From contig CAXXVF010000002.1 in the NCBI GenBank assembly GCA_963663605.2, positions 806,001-870,000 on the forward strand: a stretch of DNA of 64,000 nucleotides. The letters are read 5' to 3'. Under the pieces are notes generated by a model that was not told where the DNA came from, ran no database searches, and was given only the letters and a program-made list of their open reading frames with translations. The position numbers and the translations under genes were made by a program. Positions 49,766-58,899 of the stretch are shown piece by piece; the first letter of the stretch is position 1; every line of letters begins with the position of its first letter. The DNA is from Sporobacter sp963663605. Its GTDB lineage: Bacteria; Bacillota; Clostridia; Oscillospirales; Oscillospiraceae.

Positions 49766-50530
49766 ATGGTTATTTTCTGGATCATCATAGGCGTTCTGTT
49801 CGTATTGTCTCTCGTACTCCTGTTTGGAAAAGGCGCCTGGCTGATCGCCGGGTACAACACGATGAACATCAAGGATAAACAGAAATACGATCCGATCAGG
49901 CTGACCCGCGCCGTCGGCCTTGCGCTCCTTCTCATTGACGCGGCGACGGTCCCGCTGATCTATGTCCACACTTTCATATATTCGATCTTTTATTTTGTTT
50001 TTGTCTGCGCGGCTACGATCATCCTGATCGTCTGCGCCAACTCTAAATGCCTGGCTTCCGGGACGGCGGCCCGCTCGCCGGAAAGCGGCGGCAGCCCTAA
50101 AAAACGCCGCGCCGTCACAACGGCCGTTATCGTTTTTCTTGTTTTGCTCGCCGCCGCCGGTTTGACGACGCTCATCGTGAGCGGAGAGCGTCCGCCGGTC
50201 TACACCATCTCCGCCGGGGACGGCACGTTCACCATTGATTCTATGTACGGCCGCGTCATTGACCTTGCGGATATCCAAAGCGTCGAGCTTGAGCCGGAGC
50301 TGCCGGACGGCCTGTCCCGCACCAACGGCTACGGCGGTTTCGGGTCCGCGCTCAAGGGTGAATGCCGCTCGGCCATCGGAGACGTCACGGTCTATGTGGA
50401 TAAATCCGAACCGCCGTTTATCTATCTCGTGACGACGGACGGTACATATATTTTAAACGCCGCTTCGGGAGATCAAACGCAGGCGCTGTACAATGAACTC
50501 ATTTTAGCGTCAGCGCCCCGGGTTGACTAA
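49766..50530 (+). CDS. DUF3784 membrane protein with a PH-like C-terminus
   Basis: The 254-residue protein begins with the DUF3784 pattern, FGKGAWLIAGYNTMNIKDKQ and KYDPIRL. Three membrane helices lie in the first 110 residues, and a further helix at about 120-140 (AVTTAVIVFLVLLAAAGLTT). The C-terminal 110 residues look like a bacterial PH-like domain (TFTIDSMYGRVIDLADIQSV, VTVYVDKSEPPFIYL). Function unknown. It is followed 27 bases later by the ATPase gene. Confidence 0.8.
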   Translation: MVIFWIIIGVLFVLSLVLLFGKGAWLIAGYNTMNIKDKQKYDPIRLTRAVGLALLLIDAATVPLIYVHTFIYSIFYFVFVCAATIILIVCANSKCLASGTAARSPESGGSPKKRRAVTTAVIVFLVLLAAAGLTTLIVSGERPPVYTISAGDGTFTIDSMYGRVIDLADIQSVELEPELPDGLSRTNGYGGFGSALKGECRSAIGDVTVYVDKSEPPFIYLVTTDGTYILNAASGDQTQALYNELILASAPRVD

Positions 50531-50557
50531 AAATAAATCTTTTCAGGTGGAATAATT

Positions 50558-51280
50558 TTGGATCGCTTATATATAAGTCAGGCAAAAATCAAGCCGTTTG
50601 ACGACGGCTCCTATCTTTCCGGCCTGCCCGTCGTAAAATGGCTGCTCAGGTCTGAAAAACTGGAATTCACAAAGCCCGTTACGTTCTTTGTCGGCGAAAA
50701 CGGGACGGGTAAATCGACCATTATTGAGGCGCTGGCCATCTGCGCCGGCTTCAACGCGGAGGGCGGCTCGAAAAACTTCGATTTTTCCACAAAGCAAACC
50801 GCATCCGACCTGCATAAATACCTCACGCTTTCAAGGGCCGCCCGGGAGAAGGACGGCTTCTTCCTGCGCGCGGAGAGCTTTTACAACGTCGCTACTCAGG
50901 TGGATGACCTCGGCCTGAACCTTCAGGGCTACGGCGGGCAGTCCCTGCACGCCCAGTCGCACGGCGAAAGCTTCATGGCGCTTGTATCAAACCGTTTCCG
51001 GGGAAACGGGCTGTATATACTGGACGAGCCGGAAGCCGCTTTGTCCCCGACGCGGCAAATGACGCTTTTAGCGGAAATCAAACGGCTGGTTGACGAAAAC
51101 TCTCAGTTTATTATCGCCACGCACTCCCCGGTGCTGCTGGCATATCCGGACGCCGCGATCTACCAGATAACGGAGGACGGCGTTCATCAGGTAACCTATG
51201 AAGAATGTGAAAACTACAAAATCACCAAAATGTTTCTCCAGCAGCCGGAACGGATGCTCCGCTATTTATTTGACGACTGA
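50558..51280 (+). CDS. AAA/ABC-like predicted ATPase
   Basis: The 240-residue soluble ATPase is of the COG3910-like type. Walker A (FFVGENGTGKSTIIEAL) lies at about 45, a signature-like SHGESFMAL and Walker B (LYILDEPEAALSPTRQ) at about 150-170, and a switch histidine in FIIATHSPVLLAYPDA. There is no nuclease (TOPRIM) domain, which separates it from OLD proteins. TTG start with CAGGTGG upstream. Cellular role unknown. It may be co-transcribed with the DUF3784 gene. Confidence 0.85.
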   Translation: MDRLYISQAKIKPFDDGSYLSGLPVVKWLLRSEKLEFTKPVTFFVGENGTGKSTIIEALAICAGFNAEGGSKNFDFSTKQTASDLHKYLTLSRAAREKDGFFLRAESFYNVATQVDDLGLNLQGYGGQSLHAQSHGESFMALVSNRFRGNGLYILDEPEAALSPTRQMTLLAEIKRLVDENSQFIIATHSPVLLAYPDAAIYQITEDGVHQVTYEECENYKITKMFLQQPERMLRYLFDD

Positions 51281-51349
51281 CTTTCTTTCATCCGCCGTCG
51301 TCCTAAAGAAACAGGACCGGCGGTCCGGCAAAGCAATCCGGAAAAAATA

Positions 51350-51381
51350 TCGGGCGGGATTTCTCCCGCCCGTCTTTTTTA
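51350..51381 (+). terminator. Terminator of the ATPase gene
   Basis: The 9-bp perfect stem CGGGCGGGA / TCCCGCCCG is followed by TCTTTTTT. Confidence 0.88.
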
Positions 51382-51386
51382 TGCGT

Positions 51387-52634
51387 TTAGTTATACAGCG
51401 GATACTTCGCCGTGAGCTTATCGACTTCCGCGCGTATATAATCGGCCTTATTGTCATAATCCGACGCCGTGAGGTAAATAAGCTCCCCGACCTTCTTCAT
51501 ATCCTCTTCCATGAAGCCGCGCGATGTGACGGCCGGCGTCCCGAGGCGGACGCCGCTTGTGAGCGCGGCGTTTTGCGGATCGTTCGGGATCTTGTTCTTG
51601 TTGGCTGTGATATATACGGTATCCAGCAGCTTTTCCATATCGCGTCCCGTCGTATTGAACTTCCTGAGGTCGACGAGCATCAGGTGGTTGTCGGTACCGC
51701 CGGATACGAGGTCAAACCCGCGCACCATGAGCTCTGATGCCAGCGCCTTGGCGTTTTTGCGGATCTGCTGCTGGTAGGTCTTGAATTCGGGCTTGAGCGC
51801 TTCGCCCAAAGCCACGGCTTTGGCGGCGATGATATGCATGAGCGGACCGCCCTGCGCGCCCGGGAATACGGCGCTGTTGATCTTCTTGGCGATCGCCTCG
51901 TCGTTTGTAAGGAGCATCCCGCCTCTCGGGCCGCGCATCGTCTTGTGCGTCGTCGTTGTGACGATGTCGGCGTAAGGCATCGGCGACGGATGCTCGCCGG
52001 CCGCGACAAGCCCTGCGATATGCGCGATATCGACCATGAGGTACGCGCCGACCTCCCTGGCGATTTCTGAAAACGCTTTGAAATCAATGATGCGCGGATA
52101 CGCGGACGCACCGGCAACGATCATTTTCGGCTTATGCTTTTTAGCCAGATCGTGCAGCGCGTCATAATCGATCAGGTTGGTGTCGTCGGTGACGCCGTAG
52201 GAAACGATGTTGTAATATTTCCCGGAAAAGTTGGCCTTGCTCCCGTGCGACAGATGCCCGCCGTGGTCGAGATTCATGCCCAGGACCGTATCGCCCGGCT
52301 TTGTCAGGACCATATACGCCGCGTAATTGGCGGAAACGCCCGAATGCGGCTGCACGTTTGCAAATTTTGCCCCGAACAGCTTTTTGGCACGCTCGATGGC
52401 GATCGTCTCAACGACGTCGACCTCCTCGCAGCCGCCGTAGTAGCGGTGACCGGGATACCCTTCCGCGTATTTATTGGTCAAAACCGTGCCTGCGGCCAGC
52501 AAAACGGCCTCACTGACACAGTTCTCAGAAGCGATCAATTCTATATTCCTGCGCTGACGGGCGTATTCCTTTTCGACCGCCGCGCCGACCTCCGGATCGT
52601 AGCCGGTGATATATGCCATCATTTCTTTAATCAC
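51387..52634 (-). CDS. glyA: Serine hydroxymethyltransferase
   Basis: The product of about 415 residues interconverts serine and glycine with tetrahydrofolate, feeding one-carbon metabolism. Motifs are IELIASENCVSEAVLLAAG, GHRYYGGCEEVD, MNLDHGGHLSHG, VDIAHIAGLVAAGEHPSP and the PLP lysine in TTTTHKTMRGPRGG. The GTG at 52634 is preferred because GGAGG lies seven bases before it; a 28-residue upstream extension would cover the promoter region. Monocistronic. Confidence 0.96.
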   Translation of the reverse strand: MIKEMMAYITGYDPEVGAAVEKEYARQRRNIELIASENCVSEAVLLAAGTVLTNKYAEGYPGHRYYGGCEEVDVVETIAIERAKKLFGAKFANVQPHSGVSANYAAYMVLTKPGDTVLGMNLDHGGHLSHGSKANFSGKYYNIVSYGVTDDTNLIDYDALHDLAKKHKPKMIVAGASAYPRIIDFKAFSEIAREVGAYLMVDIAHIAGLVAAGEHPSPMPYADIVTTTTHKTMRGPRGGMLLTNDEAIAKKINSAVFPGAQGGPLMHIIAAKAVALGEALKPEFKTYQQQIRKNAKALASELMVRGFDLVSGGTDNHLMLVDLRKFNTTGRDMEKLLDTVYITANKNKIPNDPQNAALTSGVRLGTPAVTSRGFMEEDMKKVGELIYLTASDYDNKADYIRAEVDKLTAKYPLYN

Positions 52635-52694
52635 GGGTTTTCCTCCAACCTTCACATAAATATAACAAAGTTCTTCACGAAAAATAATAGAGTC

Positions 52695-52723
52695 ATTATA
52701 TAGAAGTCGCTTAAACAAATCAA
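52695..52723 (-). promoter_or_regulatory. Promoter of glyA
   Basis: On the minus strand TTGATT and a perfect TATAAT are separated by 17 bases, about 60 bases upstream of the GTG. Confidence 0.7.
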
Positions 52724-52879
52724 CAGATAAAATGCAAAAAAGCGCTATTTCGACTTTCGTCTATATGGCACTTGTACCGAAAGCCCTGCGCTTTTCCTGC
52801 CGATCGGGTCATGGGAACAGCACCCCTTTACGCTTTACGTCCCCAATTCGCGCTCCTTATCGTATCACAGGCGCGCATC

Positions 52880-53318
52880 TAAATATCCGTCATCCCCGTC
52901 TTTATATCCGGCTTCGCAAGGGCGCAAGCACCTGTTCTTCTATCATCCCCGTTTTTTTATCCGGGACCATAGGATCGGAGCCCCTATACTTACGTCATCC
53001 CCGCTTTTATTCCGGGGTCATAGGGGCGCAAGCCCCTATACTTCCATCGCCCACGTTTTTATTCCGGGGTCATAGGGGCGGAGCCCCTATACTTCCATCG
53101 CCCACGTTTTTATTCCGGGGTCATAGGGGCGGAGCCCCTATACTTCCATCGCCCACGTTTTTATTCCGGGGTCATAGGGGCGGAGCCCCTATACTTCCAT
53201 CGCCCACGTTTTTATTCCGGGGTCATAGGGGCGGAGCCCCTATACTTCCATCGCCCACGTTTTTATTCCGGGGTCATAGGGGCAGAGCCCCTATACCTTT
53301 AAGGGCGGCGGGTGGGTT
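52880..53318. repeat. 51-bp tandem array of a hairpin repeat
   Basis: Five nearly identical 51-bp units occupy 53041-53295. A 52-bp divergent unit (52989-53040) precedes them, with more decayed copies back to about 52890. Each unit carries CACGTTTTTATTCCGGGGTC and the palindrome TAGGGGC-GGA-GCCCCTA, the same hairpin as family C. The unit is a multiple of three, which creates a long artefactual open frame on the plus strand (52732-53325). The array ends in the usual family C tail CTTTAAGGGCGGCGGGTGGG. No real gene lies between 52724 and 53397. Confidence 0.9.
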
Positions 53319-53397
53319 AAGATAATCAGGCGGGTTTAAAAAACCAACCCGGTATGGTATCATACATCGTATCAAGTCGAATTTACGGAGAATTGCG

Positions 53398-54036
53398 ATG
53401 CAGCCAAAAAAGCACATTTCGGATATCATCCGGCTTTTAGAGCAGGACTACCCCGCCGCGCTCTGTTCGCTCAATTACATGAAGGACTACGAGCTGCTGT
53501 TTTCCGCGCGCCTGAGCGCCCAATGCACGGACGCGCGCGTCAATAGGATCACGCCCGATTTTTACCGGGCGTATCCGACGCTCGAGGCGATCGCCGGAGC
53601 CGATACGACGGATGTTGAAGAGTATATCCGCTCCTGTGGTTTTTATCATACGAAGGCGCGCGATATCATCGGCGCGGCGCAGATGATTATCAAGGACTTC
53701 GGCGGGCGCGTGCCCGACACGATGGAAGACCTCCTCAAGCTGCCCGGCGTCGGGCGCAAGACGGCCAACCTGATCCTTGGCGACGTATTCGGGAAGCCCG
53801 CCGTCGTTGTGGATACGCACTGCATCCGGCTCACGAACCGCATCGGCCTCGTCGATACGAAAGACCCCGTCAAGATCGAAAAAGCGCTTGCCGCCATTTT
53901 GCCGCCGGAGAAATCCTCGGACTTCTGCCACCGGCTTGTCCTCCACGGGCGCGCTATCTGTCCGGCCCGCACGCCGAAATGCGAGCTTTGCAGTATACGC
54001 GAATTCTGCAATACCGGCCGGGAAACGCAGAATTAA
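53398..54036 (+). CDS. nth: Endonuclease III
   Basis: The 212-residue base-excision repair glycosylase/AP lyase removes oxidised pyrimidines. Visible are the helix-hairpin-helix LLKLPGVGRKTANLILGDVF with the catalytic lysine, the aspartate in VVDTHCIRL, and the 4Fe-4S cluster cysteines in CPARTPKCELCSIREFC. The length is typical. RBS GGAGA. Its own terminator follows. Confidence 0.96.
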   Translation: MQPKKHISDIIRLLEQDYPAALCSLNYMKDYELLFSARLSAQCTDARVNRITPDFYRAYPTLEAIAGADTTDVEEYIRSCGFYHTKARDIIGAAQMIIKDFGGRVPDTMEDLLKLPGVGRKTANLILGDVFGKPAVVVDTHCIRLTNRIGLVDTKDPVKIEKALAAILPPEKSSDFCHRLVLHGRAICPARTPKCELCSIREFCNTGRETQN

Positions 54037-54042
54037 CAGGAC

Positions 54043-54070
54043 AAAGGCGGCCTCCGGGCCGCCTTTTTTT
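54043..54070 (+). terminator. Terminator of nth
   Basis: AAAGGCGGCC / GGCCGCCTTT with loop TCCG is followed by more T. Confidence 0.9.
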
Positions 54071-54088
54071 CGCCGCCCGGTCTGCTCT

Positions 54089-54397
54089 TTAAAAAAGTCG
54101 TCTGATATAGTCCGTACTCCCATGCACGATATGATAAACGTAAATCCCGTCGTCCAGTATCCTGTAAAAGCACAGATAATCGTCCACGATCAAAACACGA
54201 AAACCCGCCTCCGCGATCATCGCGGCCGGCGGGATCGTTCCCATTTCCGGGAATTCTTTCAGCAGGTCCAGCGCGTCAAGGATACGGTCCGTTATCCTGC
54301 GGGCAGATTCCGTACCGACCTTCAGCTTTCGGTAAGCGGCGATGTCGCGCAGCTCCATCCGCGCCTCATTAAGCAAAACAACCCGCATCTCAGGCAT
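54089..54397 (-). CDS. RelE/ParE-family toxin
   Basis: The product of about 102 residues has the RelE/ParE fold pattern: MRVVLLNEARMELRDIAAY, LDALDLLKEFPEMG, GFRVLIVDDYLCFYRI and the end IYVYHIVHGSTDYIRR. Members either cleave mRNA on the ribosome or poison gyrase. The start at 54397 overlaps the antitoxin end by eight bases, as usual for type II pairs. The longer version would read through the antitoxin end. Confidence 0.88.
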   Translation of the reverse strand: MPEMRVVLLNEARMELRDIAAYRKLKVGTESARRITDRILDALDLLKEFPEMGTIPPAAMIAEAGFRVLIVDDYLCFYRILDDGIYVYHIVHGSTDYIRRLF

Positions 54398-54653
54398 TAT
54401 ATATATCCTCCAGCTCAGCGCGCACGGAATCCGGCGTATGGGTCGGCGCACCGGCCAAACGGTTTTGCTCCGCCTTCAGCAGCTTCTGCAGCAGCTTTAG
54501 CTCCGCTTCACGTTTTTCGAACGCCTCGATCGGCAAAAAGACCATTTCGCCCTCGCCGTTTCGCGTTATATAGACCGGTTCGTTCTTCTCGCGTGACAGT
54601 CGCACAAGGTTGTCGTAATCGTTTCTTAACGCGGATGAAGATTTGATCAGCAT
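54390..54653 (-). CDS. Phd/YefM-family antitoxin
   Basis: The 87-residue protein starts MLIKSSSALRNDYDNLVRLS and contains the NEPVYITRNGEGEMVFLP strand pair and IEAFEKREAEL helix of Phd/YefM antitoxins. It binds operator DNA through the N-terminus and the toxin through the C-terminal tail. It precedes and overlaps the toxin gene. RBS AAAGGGG. Confidence 0.9.
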   Translation of the reverse strand: MLIKSSSALRNDYDNLVRLSREKNEPVYITRNGEGEMVFLPIEAFEKREAELKLLQKLLKAEQNRLAGAPTHTPDSVRAELEDIYNA

Positions 54654-54769
54654 GTTTTTTATTCCCCTTTCCCCCGCCGGGCTTGATATAAAGATATTCT
54701 TACTATATTATATGCATATTTCTTTATAATAGCAATCATTTTTTGATTTTATCCACACGACATATATAT

Positions 54770-55110
54770 CTATGCTCCGTATCTTTCACGTCCCCGTAGG
54801 GCCCGATGCCCTCATCGGGCCGTTTCACGTCCCCGTAGGGGAGAACTTTGTTCTCCCGCGTCTTTCTGTTCCTGTTATTCCGCCCCGTCCCTGTAGGGCC
54901 CGGCCCTGCGGGGCCGCTTCAACGTCTTCACGTCTCAAGGCTCCTTTTGAAAGGAGCTGTTGCCTTTGGCGACTGAGGATTGTAAAACGGCCGCCGTCCA
55001 GCTATATCTTCCTGCTCTGCCGTTTTATTTCATTTCCCGCCGATTTGATCTATTCCCGCCCGCCGCCCTAAAAGGTATGGGGCTCCGCCCCATGCCCCGG
55101 TTAAAAAAAC
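54770..55110. repeat. Dispersed repeats (families A, B and C)
   Basis: In the gene-free gap 54654-55305 there are family B units (GTAGGGCCCGATGCCCTCAT at about 54797, with others to 54920). A family A unit (about 54932-54983, with CTCCTTTTGAAAGGAG) and a family C palindrome (GGTATGGGGCTCCGCCCCAT at about 55074-55093) follow. The order A-then-C repeats that near 33150-33320. The remaining 55110-55305 is AT-rich and shows no gene. Confidence 0.8.
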
Positions 55111-55305
55111 GAAAAAACGCATCGTCAGCGCACTGATGACAAACATCTGCAAAGCAGGCTTCCGACAACATAAAACCCGATTAGAAACAAGATGTAAAAG
55201 CTACTGCGGACTGCTCATAGATTTAGGGTTTATTATGATTATAAACATAATTTGACGTTCATTGCGAAAAATCCAACAAGATTTACTACTAATTCAAATA
55301 CCTTT

Positions 55306-56907
55306 TTACGCCTCTCCTGAACATAGTTGGATCATTCGTTTATGTATGAGTTCAATTCTTAAACGCAAGAAATCATCATACGAAAGCTTTCTATATTGTT
55401 CTATACTTAAAATAGGTAATAAATTGGATTCAAATACACTACAAGTATAGGAACCCAGTTTATCCATTAATACAGGTATATACTCATTTGGATTGCGGTC
55501 GCTTATATAGTTGTTTTCAGAAGCAACAAGCATACACATATTTGAGATCAGATTAATTTTACGATCATTGAATCCTAATGATTTCAAATATGCTTTAGGA
55601 TATATATGATGATATTGCTTCTTATTAAAAATTGAAAGAGCATCTGCAACGTCAATATTCGCTCCATTTGTTATATTTCGGGGGTTTAACGAAGCTAGCA
55701 ATAAAATATAAGCTCGTGTACGTGAAACATTGCTTCTAAATAAGACAAAAGCTAATTCCTCTTGAGATGGAATATTACTAAGTAAGCCAGGGACATCATT
55801 GCCATTAACTATAAAATCTTCAATTCGAACTAAGTCGGCAGAAATCAATGAATCAGCGGCACCTCGATAACGCTCTGCAAATGCACTAATCCAAAACCAT
55901 TTTCTAAGTCGTATAAGAGCTTGCGTATCAAGAAAACTCCTTTTTGCAAAAACGAAAGATATTATTACCAAAATTGCCTCATACGGCAGAAAATCCCAGC
56001 TATATATTTTAAATTCTGTGGTCAACAAATCTACAGTTTTTAACAATGACTCTTTTGTGTCTTTAACTAAGTCATTCATTTCATTTCTAGTTAATCTTCT
56101 TAATGATAATATACTTTCCTTTTTAGTACTGTTATATTTTATTGCTGATAAACATTTGAGAATAGTATCACCGTTGATTTCATTATAGCCTTTTGCGTCA
56201 AGGGATTCAGCAATTGCTTTTACTTCGTCATTTAAATTAAAGTTTTGCGCCCATGTTGCGGCAACCATCAAGTCAAATGTAGATAGTCTTGTTCCGGAAC
56301 TATTTATTCTTTCAAATATCGGGCATACTTCTTCAACTGTGAGATCCTTAAGTGTAACTACAGGTATTCGATAATTAGTTATTATATCTATTAATTCATC
56401 AAGTCTAGCTTGTAGCACACTTGCGTTAGGGTGGCTTGCCAAAGCTGTTCTGAAATTTAATAACTTAGTCGTTATGAATATCCACCTGAGAGGAAACAAA
56501 CTAACTTTATGTTCATTAGGCTTTTGATAAAACTCCATCTTTTCCAAATCGTAAATCACACTAAAGCCTTCTTCGTTATCGGGAGCACCAAAGCAAGAAT
56601 AAATAACAGTTAGACGTTGTTGCCCATCTAGTACGTAGTTTGTAGGACTCATGTCATCTGTCTCTGGCAGTTTAAAATCACCAATATTCCGTTCCACAGC
56701 TAATTTGGATGTTGTACGCCAAAATAGAAGACTCCCGATTGGGTAACTACTTGCAATGCTGTCTAGCAAATTAATAGCCTGTTCTTCTTTCCAAACGAAT
56801 GGGCGCTGAAATTGTGGAACTTTTATTTCTCCCCTTTTAACATCACTGATAAGGTCTTTTATGAGTGGAGTTTCCGTACCTAATCTACTTGCGATATTTG
56901 TTCCCAA
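55306..56907 (-). CDS. DUF262 protein with a C-terminal HNH-like motif
   Basis: The 533-residue protein has the DUF262 (GmrSD N-terminal-like) signatures IKVPQFQRPFVWKEEQ, NYVLDGQQRLTVIYS and FERINSSGTRLSTFDL. Near the C-terminus KKQYHHIYPKAYLK with NLISNMCMLVASENNYISDR resembles the degenerate HNH region of DUF1524-type partners. This is the architecture of type IV-like, modified-DNA nucleases and related phage-defence proteins. It is much more AT-rich than its neighbours, and no partner gene is adjacent. TTG start with GGAGGG six bases upstream. Activity and target are not provable from sequence. Confidence 0.85.
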   Translation of the reverse strand: MGTNIASRLGTETPLIKDLISDVKRGEIKVPQFQRPFVWKEEQAINLLDSIASSYPIGSLLFWRTTSKLAVERNIGDFKLPETDDMSPTNYVLDGQQRLTVIYSCFGAPDNEEGFSVIYDLEKMEFYQKPNEHKVSLFPLRWIFITTKLLNFRTALASHPNASVLQARLDELIDIITNYRIPVVTLKDLTVEEVCPIFERINSSGTRLSTFDLMVAATWAQNFNLNDEVKAIAESLDAKGYNEINGDTILKCLSAIKYNSTKKESILSLRRLTRNEMNDLVKDTKESLLKTVDLLTTEFKIYSWDFLPYEAILVIISFVFAKRSFLDTQALIRLRKWFWISAFAERYRGAADSLISADLVRIEDFIVNGNDVPGLLSNIPSQEELAFVLFRSNVSRTRAYILLLASLNPRNITNGANIDVADALSIFNKKQYHHIYPKAYLKSLGFNDRKINLISNMCMLVASENNYISDRNPNEYIPVLMDKLGSYTCSVFESNLLPILSIEQYRKLSYDDFLRLRIELIHKRMIQLCSGEA

Positions 56908-57038
56908 TAAAATCCCTCCAAATTTACAGACTTCGTTTTATTCGACTTTTCCTTTAGCAATCTATTATTTATAGATGAGATGCTCATTATCACTAAACCC
57001 CACTCAAAATTCTGCAAATTTACTCACCCATGAATTAC

Positions 57039-57044
57039 ATTATA
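57039..57044 (-). promoter_or_regulatory. -10 element of the DUF262 gene
   Basis: A perfect TATAAT on the minus strand lies about 130 bases before the start. The hexamer 17 bases further upstream (TGGTAA) is a poor -35. Confidence 0.4.
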
Positions 57045-57070
57045 TCCCATATTCTAGCATATTACCACAC

Positions 57071-57110
57071 AAAATGACACCTTGTTTTTTAAGCAAAGTG
57101 TCATTTTTTT
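57071..57110. terminator. Terminator between rqcH and the DUF262 gene
   Basis: AAAATGACAC / GTGTCATTTT with inner CTTTG/CAAAG pairing and T-runs on both sides. It ends the rqcH transcript. Confidence 0.8.
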
Positions 57111-57123
57111 CATATCAATTGTT

Positions 57124-58899
57124 TTATTTCCGTTTGAGCTTCTCAACCAGCGCCTCGTCTGGTACGGCGACAATCGTCTTGTAGTCGGTGTACGTGACCA
57201 TCCCGGGGCGTCCTCCGGGCATTTTCTTAACGTACTTGACAAGCGCGTAATCGACCGGCACCTTTCCGCTTTCTCTGGCCTGCGAGAACCAAGCTGCGAG
57301 CGCCGCCGCCTCATTGAGCGTTTGCTCGTCGGCTTCCCCGCCATTTGTTGAGATGATGACATGTGAGCCGGGTATCTTCTGCGCGTGCAGCCATACGTCG
57401 GTTTTGAAGGCCTCCCTGTGCGTCAGGCGCTCGTTCTGGACGTTGTTGCGCCCCACGGCAATGTCGAGCCCCGCGCTCGAAACGAAGCGCATCGGCGCGG
57501 CCTCAGGCTGTTTGACGCGCTTGCCGGACTTCTGCGGCTTCTGACGCTTTATATAGCCCGTTTCGGCAAGCTCCTGCCGGATTTCGGCCAGGTCGCGTTC
57601 GCCCTCCGCGCGCGCGATCTCCTCGAGCACGCTTTTTAAATACGAAAGCTCACGCTCGCCTAAGACGAGCTGTTCCTTTAAAACGTTTTCGGCGGTTTTC
57701 GCCTTCGTGTATTCCTTATAGTACTTTGCCGCGTTCTGCTGCGGCGTCAGCTTCGCATCGAGCTTTATTTCGACCGCAGCGCCGTCCGGCGCGTAAAAGT
57801 CCTCGGCCTTCAAAACGGTCATGCCCTTGTGGATGCGGTGGAAATTTGCCGTTATGATATCGCCGAGCTCGCGCGCACGTTCGCGGTTTTTCGTCTTGTC
57901 GAGGTCCATGCGCTGGAATTCCAGCTTCCGCCGGACGCGCTCGTGCGCGTTGCGGACCGTCTTCGTGAGCATCACGGACCGCTGGCGCATCCGCTCTGAA
58001 GCAAACCGCCGCGTATAAAACGCCTCGAGCATCGACGAAAAGCTCTCGGCATGTTCCAATTGCATGGCGCTCCCGTACTGGCGGATCATCGTAAACGAAA
58101 AGTCAAACGGCTTCCCGTCCGGCTTTACGAGCAGATACGGCTGGAAGCGTCCCGCCTTGGCGTCCGACGCAAGGCCTAAAAAGGCCGCGCCCAGCGCCGC
58201 GCCGCCGTCTTTCTTCAGTATCTCCCCCGCCCTTATGTCCGTATCGCCGTAAGCGCGCGCGGCGAGCTCCCGGCAGATGAGCGGAGAAAGGCCGGAAAAC
58301 GTTTCCACAAGCCATTTTTCAGCCGTCTTTTCCCCCGGCGCTTGCGTGAAGAGGCTTAAGAAGTCCTCTTTTGAAACATCCAGCGGGTCGCGCTTGTCCT
58401 GCATCGGCGGCAGCCGGTAAAAAAGCCCCGGCAGCACCTGCCGTTTTTCGGACATGACGGCGTCGACCCGGCGCAGGCAGTCGACGATCCGCCCGTCCGA
58501 GTCTGTCAGGATGATATTCGAATAGCGGCCCATAAGCTCCGCTATGAGGTGCTTCTCGCCGGTCTCGCCAAGGGCGTTGACGCACTCGAGCGTCAGGTCG
58601 ACCGCACGTTCCAAAGGCGGCTGCACAACGGATTTTATCCGCGCGCCGCTTATGTGCTTTCTGAGCAGCATGCAGAACATCGGCGGGTTTTGCGGATTTT
58701 CAAACGACGCGTCGGTGCGGTGTACGCGCGCGTCGCCCGTACCGGCCGAAATCAAAAGCCGCGAAGACGCGCCCGGCCCCCGGAGCGTCAGGATGATCTG
58801 GTCGCGCTCCGGCTGCTGGACCTTGTCGATTTTAAGGCCCGTCAACTGCCCCTTAAGTTCGGAAACGAGCGCCTTTAAGCATATAGCGTCCAGCGGCAT
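57124..58899 (-). CDS. rqcH: RqcH, ribosome quality-control NFACT protein
   Basis: The 591-residue protein has the NFACT-N start MPLDAICLKALVSELKGQL, LILT-type GRYSNIILTDSDGRIVD, coiled-coil arms (about 290-460) and the NFACT-R domain with VGRNNVQNERLTHREAF and DVWLHAQKIPGSHVII. In Firmicutes RqcH recruits tRNA-Ala to stalled 50S subunits and adds C-terminal alanine tails. Its start shares a base with the mrnC stop (TAATG), so the two are translationally coupled. Confidence 0.95.
   Translation of the reverse strand: MPLDAICLKALVSELKGQLTGLKIDKVQQPERDQIILTLRGPGASSRLLISAGTGDARVHRTDASFENPQNPPMFCMLLRKHISGARIKSVVQPPLERAVDLTLECVNALGETGEKHLIAELMGRYSNIILTDSDGRIVDCLRRVDAVMSEKRQVLPGLFYRLPPMQDKRDPLDVSKEDFLSLFTQAPGEKTAEKWLVETFSGLSPLICRELAARAYGDTDIRAGEILKKDGGAALGAAFLGLASDAKAGRFQPYLLVKPDGKPFDFSFTMIRQYGSAMQLEHAESFSSMLEAFYTRRFASERMRQRSVMLTKTVRNAHERVRRKLEFQRMDLDKTKNRERARELGDIITANFHRIHKGMTVLKAEDFYAPDGAAVEIKLDAKLTPQQNAAKYYKEYTKAKTAENVLKEQLVLGERELSYLKSVLEEIARAEGERDLAEIRQELAETGYIKRQKPQKSGKRVKQPEAAPMRFVSSAGLDIAVGRNNVQNERLTHREAFKTDVWLHAQKIPGSHVIISTNGGEADEQTLNEAAALAAWFSQARESGKVPVDYALVKYVKKMPGGRPGMVTYTDYKTIVAVPDEALVEKLKRK

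Noticed and set aside
52989..53295. CRISPR array or integron-like repeats
   Set aside because: The units are contiguous 51-bp copies with no variable spacers and no integrase.
52732..53325. Long plus-strand open frame with a 17-residue repeat
   Set aside because: It is created by the 51-bp tandem array, whose length is a multiple of three. The protein is only translated repeat and has no ribosome site or homologous context.
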